Assembly: GCF_030818905.1 (NCBI RefSeq) | Contig: NZ_JAUTAZ010000001.1 | Span: 930,001 to 994,000 of the forward strand | Source of the DNA: Microbacterium sp. SORGH_AS_0888 | Lineage (GTDB): Bacteria; Actinomycetota; Actinomycetes; Actinomycetales; Microbacteriaceae | Length of the DNA stretch: 64,000 bases | Direction of reading: 5' to 3' | Position numbers and translations under genes: made by a program | Notes under the pieces: generated by a model | Database searches by the model: none | The model's input: the letters and a program-made list of their open reading frames with translations, nothing else | Told to the model about the DNA's origin: nothing | Shown: positions 49,005 through 55,610 of the stretch, piece after piece | Position numbering within the stretch: position 1 is the first letter of the stretch | How the letters are laid out: every line of letters begins with the position of its first letter

Positions 49005-49409
49005 TCACGAGAACGAGGTACCCGAACGAGGGTAGCCCCGATCGGCGTCACGGCGCAGGCTCAGAGCGATATCCGATTCCGCTCCGAACAGTTCCGCACC
49101 GCGGTCTGCCAGACGGACCATTGCCGAGTGCTGAGCTTCGGCGACCGTCTGAGTGGTGAGGTGTCCGAGTGCGTCCAAGGGGAGCCGCTCGGCTTCGACG
49201 CCAAAGGAGATCAACCGCACACGGCCGCCGACGCCGGCACGAACGGTCACCTCGCCGTGAGCGCTTCGCGCTTCCGCGGTGATCGAGTCCGCGTCGTCGG
49301 CCAAGGCGTCCGCTCGGAGCTTGTTGTTCTGCGCCTGAGATCGGATCTCCTGGAGCTGGCGTCGCGCGTCTTCGAAACCGGCATCCATGCCGATGAAGGG
49401 ATCAGTCAT
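49005..49409 (-). CDS. YbaB/EbfC-like protein of a type VII locus
   Basis: A 134-residue protein with an N-terminal helix (GMDAGFEDARRQLQEIRSQA) and a strand-rich YbaB-like core (GEVTVRAGVGGRVRLISFGV), then LDALGHLTTQTVAEAQHSA. YbaB proteins bind DNA, but YbaB-like proteins in ESX loci may instead be chaperones or secreted partners. It lies 10 bases before the WXG100 gene. The first 12 codons exist a second time at 49994-50032 as a duplication remnant. Confidence 0.78.
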   Translation of the reverse strand: MTDPFIGMDAGFEDARRQLQEIRSQAQNNKLRADALADDADSITAEARSAHGEVTVRAGVGGRVRLISFGVEAERLPLDALGHLTTQTVAEAQHSAMVRLADRGAELFGAESDIALSLRRDADRGYPRSGTSFS

Positions 49410-49995
49410 CTCGACTCCTCATGTCACTTCGCAGCGGTCACATCGGTGGGAACAGCGGGAACGTCGCCGGGCCAGGCACCGAGTCGCTGTCGCGCTGGAG
49501 AGCCATCCCGGACGTCGACGTTGGCGACGGTGAACCCGTGCGAGTCCGGCACGGGCTCGCGTGGCTCGATCCATCCCGCATCGGCAGCCGCCGCCGCGGC
49601 ATCGAACCCCGACCCGGGGTCATCCTTCACAGTGACCGAGATCTGCGCATTGGGCATGTAGGCGTCGCGCACCGACCACGCCCGACTCGATCAAGAAGGA
49701 GATCAACGTAGGGCCGTCGACGATCCGGTAGCCCGAGTCGACGGTGACAGCTATGGCATAGCCGGTGTTGCCCTTGATGTTGGGCGGGCCGCCCCCGGCG
49801 ACGTCGACAGAGATCCCGGGGATGTCCGACACAGCGGCCTGCATCTCGCTCAGGGTCTGTCCCCCCGCGGGGGCGTTGTGAGGCACCTCGTCGCGACGCG
49901 CCTGGGCGCAGGCCGACAACGAAGCGATGCCGCTGACAACGACCGCCACCGCGATCCATCGATTAAGACGGGCCATAGTCGATCACGTCCTCTTC
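49374..49995. repeat. Tandem duplication, copy 1 (about 622 bp)
   Basis: This copy holds lipoprotein copy 1, the spacer and the first codons of the complete YbaB-like gene. Matching points in copy 2 lie 622-623 bases higher: lipoprotein starts 49976 and 50598, YbaB-like starts 49409 and 50032. Confidence 0.8.
49424..49976 (-). pseudogene. Lipoprotein, duplicate copy 1, split by a one-base insertion
   Basis: The first part (MARLNRWIAVAVVVSGIASL, lipobox LSAC) runs to LISFLIES, and the rest is in another frame from MPNAQISVTVKDDPGSGFDA to VPTDVTAAK. The intact neighbour at 50047-50598 reads straight through the same place (ACGCCGACTC), whereas this copy has ACGCCCGACTC, one C more at 49681-49683. 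Corrected, it is 183 residues and about 80% identical to copy 2 by eye. Function unknown; outer-face lipoprotein. By position it could be an immunity protein for the type VII-like effector (inference). Confidence 0.85.
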
Positions 49996-50032
49996 AAAAC
50001 CCGGCATCCATGCCGATGAAGTGATCAGTCAT
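49994..50032 (-). pseudogene. Twelve-codon remnant of the YbaB-like gene
   Basis: ATG and eleven further codons (MTDHFIGMDAGF) match the start of the YbaB-like protein (MTDPFIGMDAGF) and then hit TGA at 49994-49996, where the sequence turns into the upstream region of lipoprotein copy 1. It marks the duplication junction. Confidence 0.8.
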
Positions 50033-50617
50033 CTCGACGCCTCGTGTCACTTCATGGCGGTCACGTCGGCGGGAACAGCAGGGACGGCGCCGGGCCAGGC
50101 ACCGAGTCGCTGTCGCGCTGGAGTGCCGTCGCGGACGTTGACGTTGGCGACGGTGAACCCGTTTGACCCCGGCACGGGCTCGCGTGGCTCGATCCATCCC
50201 GCCTCGCCAGCCGCCGCAGCGGCGTCGAACCCCGACCCGGGGTCGTCCTTCACGGTGATCGAGATCTGCGCATTGGGCATATACCCCTCTCGCACCGACC
50301 ACGCCGACTCGGTCAGGAAGGTGATCAGGGCCGGGCCATCCGTGATCCGGTACCCGGGCGAGACGGTGACAGCGATGTCGTAACCCGTGTTGCCCTTCAC
50401 GTTGGGCGGTTCACCGCCTCCGACGTCGATGGAAAGACCTGGGATGTCCGATACGGCTGCGCGCATCTCGCTGAGGGTCTGACCGCCCGAGGTCGCGTCG
50501 TGGGGGATGGTGTCGCGGCGGGCCTGGCCGCACGCCGTCAGAGAGGCAATTCCGCTGACGAGGAGCGCCACCGCGATCCATCGACTAAGACGGGCCATAG
50601 TTGATCATGTCCTCAAG
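49996..50617. repeat. Tandem duplication, copy 2 (about 622 bp)
   Basis: This copy holds the upstream bases TTGAGGACATGATCAACT, lipoprotein copy 2, the spacer and the YbaB-like remnant. The junction with copy 1 lies in or near the shared TTGA-AGGAC stretch. Confidence 0.8.
50047..50598 (-). CDS. Lipoprotein, duplicate copy 2 (intact)
   Basis: The 183-residue protein has a lipoprotein signal (WIAVALLVSGIASLTACGQ) and a domain with GGQTLSEMRAAVSDIPGLS, NVKGNTGYDIAVTVSPGYR, a second hydrophobic-polar repeat (MPNAQISITVKDD) and ARQRLGAWPG. I do not recognise a named family. Its start lies 13 bases inside the 3' end of the large type VII-like gene, so the two are tightly coupled. A copy with about 80% identity follows. 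Confidence 0.82.
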   Translation of the reverse strand: MARLSRWIAVALLVSGIASLTACGQARRDTIPHDATSGGQTLSEMRAAVSDIPGLSIDVGGGEPPNVKGNTGYDIAVTVSPGYRITDGPALITFLTESAWSVREGYMPNAQISITVKDDPGSGFDAAAAAGEAGWIEPREPVPGSNGFTVANVNVRDGTPARQRLGAWPGAVPAVPADVTAMK

Positions 50618-51899
50618 TCGGTACTGCATGTCTGCCCAGATGCTGACATCAGAGATGCCCGCGTAAGCCCCGTTGGTGTTTCCGTCAAACCCCAGGCCGT
50701 CCAGGATCGTCTCATCGTAGGCGCCGGTCACTTCGAATACGGCGCGACCGTCGACGTTGCGGAGGCGGAATGCGACCTCGCCCGGTACTCGGGGTGTCCA
50801 CGCCGCGCGGCGATCACGAACCCGTCGTCGGTGATCTGCTGCACCTCGATGTTGCCGGCCGTCACGCCGGGGATGCCCATCCCGAACAACGATGTCTTTA
50901 TCGTGTCGCCCACAGCGGGCAGCTGCATGTTGAGTTGCTCGTTGTCTCCCACTCGCGAAGGCAGGAAGACATGACCGAACTGCTGTCGTAGCATCTCGTT
51001 CAGTTGCTCGGTGGTCGTGTCGGTCGTGCCGAGATCGTACTCGTGCTGGTACCCCAGCGGGTGCGGGTCTTTGAAGCGCTGGTCAGAACCGGGGTACGGC
51101 ACCGGCCCGGGGTTGTAGGTGTCCCCCATCGCCCCGCCCCCTGGCACGAGGCCGGGCACGCCTCCGAGGCCCGGAATGTCCCCCGGCGGGTGGTCCGCCA
51201 ACAACTGTCCGATCAGGTTCTCGAGGTCCTGGTGGAAGGGGACGATCGCTCGATACAGGTCCGCCAGCAGTCGCACGAGCTCACGCAGGGCCTGAAGGAC
51301 CCGGTCGATGTTCTCGACAACGTCGTCGATCACCTGGGCGCAGTTGTTCGCAAAGTCACGGATGGCACGGGTCTTCTCGTCGATCTCCCACGGCCAGCTT
51401 CCGAACAGAACGTCACCGATCACACCGGCCGCGGACGACAACAACTCAAACCCGCTGCACACGAGAGATCGCATGACCTCACGGCTCGCACGCACAGTTG
51501 AAGGGCCTGACTGACGACCTTCGACCAGTCCGCGATGGAGTGCGTGGCCGCCGCGAGGATCCGGAGCGAGCCTTCGACGACCGCAGCCGTGATCCCCTGG
51601 ACGTGTCCCTGGATTTGAGCGAGCGTGTTCGTGAAGATCTGCGAGACGGCTTGTACGTCGCCCGCGTAGACCTCCCACGTGTGGGACGCGTGGTACAGTC
51701 CCGCGGGGTCACCGGTGACCCGCTCCAGCAGCTCCTCCAGCGGCTGAACGAACTGGGCGATCACCGAGGCGAAGCCGGCGAGGCCGTTCCCGCACCCGTC
51801 GCCGCCGGCACCGGGAGCGGGAAGACCGCTCAGCCAGTCCGACGACGCGAGGGATGCCGCGGCGGAATCCGCCTCAGGCAGGACGGCGATCGCGGACAT
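50585..51899 (-). pseudogene. Large type VII secretion-like protein (candidate effector), two frameshifts
   Basis: Three frame segments join into one protein of about 438 residues. The N-terminal part (from ATG 51899) is helical with GDPAGLYHASHTWEVYAGDV, a WXG100-like turn. It continues with SKVVSQAL, where one base is missing at about 51495-51503, then STVRASREVMRSLVCSGFEL, helices, a Pro/Gly-rich linker (PPGDIPGLGGVPGLVPGGG) and a C-terminal domain with VQQITDDGFVIAARRGHPEY. A second missing base in the C3 run 50781-50783 hides the end, which reads GEVAFRLRNVDGRAVFEV and on to LEDMINYGPS. The stop is at 50585-50587. The C-terminal domain is not one I can name. Its order (WXG-like N-terminus, linker, variable C-terminus) is that of type VII effectors. 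Confidence 0.7.
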
Positions 51900-52207
51900 C
51901 AGATGTCACCGCCGAGCTTTTGGAAGTCCGCCTGCGCGGCGTCATCGACGCGCTCGAACTCCGCCACGGCGGACTGAACTCCATCTGCGGTGCGCTGCGC
52001 ACGATCGCCCACGAAGGACGATGCGCCCTCCATCAGGCCACCGAGCGCGTTGAACCCCGGTGGGATGAACGCCGCGATGGGGCCGAACGCCATCCCGGGG
52101 ACGGCCGAACCGAGCTTGCCGCCAGCGGAACTCAGCGACTGCGCCGCCTGTGTCAGCGCTTGCCGCACGCGGTCGTATGCGTCGCTGTCTACTTCGATCT
52201 GCCCCAT
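51899..52207 (-). CDS. Small type VII-like helical protein
   Basis: A 102-residue protein, MGQIEVDSDAYDRVRQALTQ, a Gly/Pro-rich middle (VPGMAFGPIAAFIPPGFNA) and a second helix with ADGVQSAVAEFERVDDAAQA. Such two-helix proteins sit just before large effectors in type VII loci and often act as partners or chaperones. Its TGA shares one base with the ATG of the large gene (TGATG). GAGGGGG precedes the ATG at 52207; an in-frame ATG at 52240 with TACCCT 7 bases upstream is an alternative start. Confidence 0.72.
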   Translation of the reverse strand: MGQIEVDSDAYDRVRQALTQAAQSLSSAGGKLGSAVPGMAFGPIAAFIPPGFNALGGLMEGASSFVGDRAQRTADGVQSAVAEFERVDDAAQADFQKLGGDI

Positions 52208-52247
52208 AGCCCCCCTCATCGCGGACCACACAGCCAACATCCTGGGG

Positions 52248-52253
52248 AGGGTA
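52248..52253 (-). promoter_or_regulatory. Candidate -10 box of the type VII-like operon
   Basis: TACCCT stands 7 bases before the ATG at 52240, the first possible start of the operon. Confidence 0.4.
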
Positions 52254-52382
52254 GCACCAGCCTCAGGGCCGATGCAGAACTTAACCGCTATGCCGCTCCC
52301 CTCTGCGGGGGCTTCTGCCGTGCAGGCTCGAGATGTGGAAATGCCCCTCTGATCGGGAGGGTCGTTCCTATGCTCCGCCGGG

Positions 52383-52600
52383 GTGAATGAACCACACCCG
52401 CCCGAGCTCCGGCCTCGAGCCATCGATCAGGTTGGTCATGGCGATCCCGTCAGCCAGAGCGCACATGACTTAGGAATCAGTGAGTCGCGTCTGCTGAACC
52501 AAACGAACGCGGCGCGGCCGACTTCAGCCGTAAGGCCGGCAACGCCGACGAGCACAAGGAACTTGTGGAGCTGCGGATCGGGCTCGCTGAGAACCTCTGC
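52383..52600 (+). pseudogene. IS3-family transposase OrfA remnant
   Basis: The frame from 52383 gives PHPPELRPRAIDQVGHGDPV and SAHDLGISESRLLNQ, the helix-turn-helix start of IS3 OrfA proteins. A second frame from about 52519 gives SRKAGNADEHKELVELRIGL, the next part of OrfA (D-E-H-x-E-L-V-x-L-R). The two are out of frame, no OrfB or inverted repeats remain, so this is a scar. The gap between the type VII operon and mutM (52241-52678) holds nothing else I can support. Confidence 0.65.
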
Positions 52601-52678
52601 GCCCACAGCGTGAGACGTCGGGAAGGCCGATCGTCCGCCGAGGTCGATGAAGAATGCCCGTGGCGCGCATCACCACTG

Positions 52679-53585
52679 TCACCCTGCGGTCGCGCCGACC
52701 CGCTGGCAGCGCGGGCAGAAGTGCGATGACCTGTTCGTGAACGACACCCGCACGAGCGGCGTGCCGCAGCGGGCGCATGGCTTCCCGGTACGACCATAAG
52801 CATTCAGGGAGTGCGCGAAGTACCCGGCCTGGCCGTTGACATTGACGTACTGGGCGTCGAAGCTCGTGCCGCCTTCCGCCAGCGCCTTGTGCAGGACCGC
52901 GCGCACCTCGGCGAGCAGCCGGTTCACGGTACGCGTCGGCAGCGCGTTCGCCAGGGTCTCGGGATGGATGCGGGAGGCCACACAGTGCCTCGTCGGCATA
53001 GATGTTGCCGATTCCGCTGACGACCGTCTGGTCCAGGAGGACGCGCTTGATCTGGACGTGCTTGCGGGACAGTGCGGCACGGAAGACCGCGTCGTCGAAG
53101 GCCGGATCGAGCGGGTCGCGGGCGATGTGGGCCACCTGGCCCGGCACGAGCGGCTCGGGGGCACCGAGGCCGCCCGCTGCGCCGTCCACGGTCGGCACGA
53201 GGGGATCGATCGCGAGCGACCCGAAGGTCCGCTGATCGGCGAACACGACCGCGAGCTCACCGTGAATCGGGTGCGCGATGACGATCCGCACACGCTCGTG
53301 GCGTTCAGCGGGCGCGCCGGGCTCGCGAAGCAGGAGCTGCCCGCTCATCCCGAGGTGCCCGACGACCGCGTCCGGCTCGCCGTCGAGCGGAAGCCACAGG
53401 AACTTGCCGCGGCGGGCGGCGGCGCGGATCGTCCGGCCCGTGAGCCGCTCCTCGAAGTCGGCGGCGCCCGCCGGATGGCGAGTCAGCGCACGTGCGTCGC
53501 GCACCTCGACGCCCAGGACGTGGGCGCCCGTGACGGCGGGTTCGAGGCCGTGCCGGACGACCTCGACCTCGGGCAGCTCAGGCAC
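52679..53585 (-). pseudogene. mutM: Formamidopyrimidine-DNA glycosylase MutM, split by a one-base insertion
   Basis: MutM removes 8-oxoguanine and formamidopyrimidines. The start gives PELPEVEVVRHGLEP with the catalytic N-terminal proline, then [20 protein letters not shown] and GNIYADEAL. Here the frame changes. Without the extra A at 52980 (plus strand) it reads [17 protein letters not shown], then [20 protein letters not shown] and the zinc finger CARCGTP with FCPRCQRVG, 301 residues in all. As written, the DNA-binding zinc finger is lost. The GTG at 53585 overlaps the rnc stop by 8 bases. Confidence 0.93.
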
Positions 53586-54267
53586 GGCCGCTGAGGCGGT
53601 GCCACGCGTCGAGCGCGGCGGCCATCTCGGCCTGCTTCTTGCTCGTGCCGTCGCCGACGGTCTGGATGCCGCCGACCGTGACCGTGGCCCGGAAAGTCCG
53701 TGCGTGATCGGGTCCGTCGGCGGTCAGGCGGTAGGTCGGCGGCTGCGCGCCGAGCGACGCCGCCAGCTCCTGGAGACTCGTCTTGGGGTCGATCGCCGCG
53801 CCGTAGCGGTCCGGGTCGTCGAGCAGCGGCTCGACGAGCCGCAGGACGAGGGCGGTCGCCGCCTCCTGTCCGGCCGAGAGGAAGGTCGCCCCGATGAGGG
53901 CCTCCATAGTGTCGGCGAGGATCGAGTCCTTGTCGTCTCCGCCCGTCAGCTGCTCGCCACGTCCGAGCCGTACGAAGGAGCCGAGCCCGAGTCCGCGCGC
54001 CACCTCGGCCAGCGCCACGGTCGACACGACGCCGGCGCGGCGCTTGGCCAACTGCCCTTCCTCGAGCTCGGGATGCTGCAGGAACAGGTGCACGGTGACA
54101 GCCTGGCCCAGCACCGAGTCACCGAGGAACTCGAGGCGCTCGTTGTGCGGTCCCTGACCGTGCTCATACGCGTAGGAACGGTGTGTGAGCGCGAGCGACA
54201 GAAGCTCGGGGTCGATGTCGACCCCGAGCTTCTGCGTGAGTGCGGAAGCGTCCGCCACGTCCGTCAT
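53578..54267 (-). CDS. rnc: Ribonuclease III
   Basis: Cuts double-stranded RNA, including rRNA precursors. The 229 residues have the signature HNERLEFLGDSVLG, the second acidic site DTMEALIGATFLS and a C-terminal double-stranded RNA-binding domain (DPKTSLQELAASLG, GDGTSKKQAEMAAAL). It lies between rpmF and mutM in the usual order. Confidence 0.97.
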   Translation of the reverse strand: MTDVADASALTQKLGVDIDPELLSLALTHRSYAYEHGQGPHNERLEFLGDSVLGQAVTVHLFLQHPELEEGQLAKRRAGVVSTVALAEVARGLGLGSFVRLGRGEQLTGGDDKDSILADTMEALIGATFLSAGQEAATALVLRLVEPLLDDPDRYGAAIDPKTSLQELAASLGAQPPTYRLTADGPDHARTFRATVTVGGIQTVGDGTSKKQAEMAAALDAWHRLSGRA

Positions 54268-54277
54268 GGGACGCGGA

Positions 54278-54487
54278 TCAGACGTCGGCGACCTTGCGGC
54301 CCTTGTACTCCAGGAACAGCTCGGTGCCCTGCGAGTCGGTCACGACCTTCGCCTGGTGCGGACGGCTGTAGACGACCTTGCCGTTCTCGACGGTCTTGAC
54401 GAGCGTGGGGACTTCGGCCTTCCACTGCGCGCGGCGCGAGCGGGTGTTGGAGCGCGAAACCTTGCGCTTCGGGGGGTTACCTGCCAT
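54278..54487 (-). CDS. rpmF: 50S ribosomal protein L32
   Basis: The 69 residues begin MAGNPPKRKVSRSNTRSRRA, typical of actinobacterial L32, and lack the zinc cysteines of some paralogs (the C-minus form). The ATG at 54487 follows the DUF177 gene by 13 bases with AAAGAGAAGACC upstream. DUF177-rpmF-rnc is a conserved trio. Confidence 0.96.
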   Translation of the reverse strand: MAGNPPKRKVSRSNTRSRRAQWKAEVPTLVKTVENGKVVYSRPHQAKVVTDSQGTELFLEYKGRKVADV

Positions 54488-54500
54488 GGTCTTCTCTTTC

Positions 54501-55064
54501 CTACGAGGTCTGCGAGTTCTGCCCGGGCTGTCCCGGCTCTTCGGCCGGCTCCGAGGCGAACTCCGCCAGCGCAGCCCAGCGTGGATCGAGGGCTTCCGAC
54601 GGTGTCGCTCCGGGGCTGTCGGCCAGACGCTCGCCCGTGGCGGGATCGAGCCCCGGGCAGTCGGGCCGGCAAACCGGCTGGAACGGAAGCGAGAGGACAG
54701 TCGCGTCCCTGACCAGAGTTTCAAGATCCACGTGGTCGTCTTGAACCTCGAAGTCGTTCGCTTCCTCCCCAGGATACGCGAAAAGCTCCTGGAACTCGAC
54801 TTCGACCGGCTGACGGATGTCGGTGAGGCACCGACCGCAGATCCCGGTGTAGTCCGCATGCACCTCACCGGACGCGAGGATTCCCTCGTGGACGGACTCG
54901 AGCCGCACATCGACCTCGACCGGATCACCGGCCTCGACCGCGACGAGTCCCTCGCCCCACTTCTCTGCGAGCGCGACCTCGAACGACACCTCGCGCATCT
55001 CGCCCGGGCGGCGTTCGATGTCGCGGACGTTGACGCTGAAGGGTCCTGGACGGCGGTTTCTCAC
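54501..55064 (-). CDS. YceD / DUF177 family protein
   Basis: A 187-residue protein with VNVRDIERRPGEMREVSFEV, the cysteine pair GICGRCLTDI and a second pair in CRPDCPG, which probably bind zinc. The family is linked to 23S rRNA accumulation in E. coli and plants and is almost always next to rpmF. The GTG at 55064 has TAGACT 6 bases upstream. Confidence 0.93.
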   Translation of the reverse strand: MRNRRPGPFSVNVRDIERRPGEMREVSFEVALAEKWGEGLVAVEAGDPVEVDVRLESVHEGILASGEVHADYTGICGRCLTDIRQPVEVEFQELFAYPGEEANDFEVQDDHVDLETLVRDATVLSLPFQPVCRPDCPGLDPATGERLADSPGATPSEALDPRWAALAEFASEPAEEPGQPGQNSQTS

Positions 55065-55070
55065 CCAGGG

Positions 55071-55076
55071 AGTCTA
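55071..55076 (-). promoter_or_regulatory. Leaderless-type -10 box of the DUF177-rpmF-rnc-mutM operon
   Basis: TAGACT stands 6 bases before the GTG at 55064. Confidence 0.5.
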
Positions 55077-55082
55077 GCCGCG

Positions 55083-55583
55083 TCAGCGCGCGGCGTCGCC
55101 GGTGTCGAGGAATCGGGCCACCGGCCCCGGCACGTACGGCGACACGTCGCCGCCGAGGGCGGCGACCTGGCGCACGAGCGAGCTCGAGACCAGCGCGTGC
55201 GAGGGATCGGGCAGGAGGAACACGGTCTCGATGCCGGCCAGGTTCCGGTTGACGATCGCCATCGGCGTCTCGTACGCGACATCGACCTGCGAACGGATGC
55301 CCTTCACGAGCACCCCCGCGCCGACGTCGGACGCGTAGTCGACCAGCAGCCCGACGCTCCACGAGGCGACCGTGACGTTCCCGCCGTCCAGGCCGCTCTC
55401 CGCGATCGACTGCTCGAGCAGCGCGAGCCGCTGCGCGATGGGGAGCATCGCCTCTTTGCCCGGGTTGTGGACCACGACGACGTGGACCTCGTCGTACAGC
55501 CGAGCCGCACGCCCGATGACGTCGAGGTGTCCGAGGGTCGGCGGGTCGAAGGAGCCGGGGACGACGGCGATCCGATTGCTCAC
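55083..55583 (-). CDS. coaD: Pantetheine-phosphate adenylyltransferase CoaD
   Basis: Fourth step of coenzyme A synthesis: adenylates 4'-phosphopantetheine. The 166 residues show [20 protein letters not shown] with the T/HxGH motif, [12 protein letters not shown] and the late [20 protein letters not shown]. The GTG at 55583 has TAGGCT 6 bases upstream. Confidence 0.97.
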   Translation of the reverse strand: MSNRIAVVPGSFDPPTLGHLDVIGRAARLYDEVHVVVVHNPGKEAMLPIAQRLALLEQSIAESGLDGGNVTVASWSVGLLVDYASDVGAGVLVKGIRSQVDVAYETPMAIVNRNLAGIETVFLLPDPSHALVSSSLVRQVAALGGDVSPYVPGPVARFLDTGDAAR

Positions 55584-55589
55584 GCGTTC

Positions 55590-55595
55590 AGCCTA
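55590..55595 (-). promoter_or_regulatory. Leaderless-type -10 box of coaD
   Basis: TAGGCT stands 6 bases before the GTG at 55583. Confidence 0.5.
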
Positions 55596-55610
55596 GCGGC
55601 GCACCCCGGG

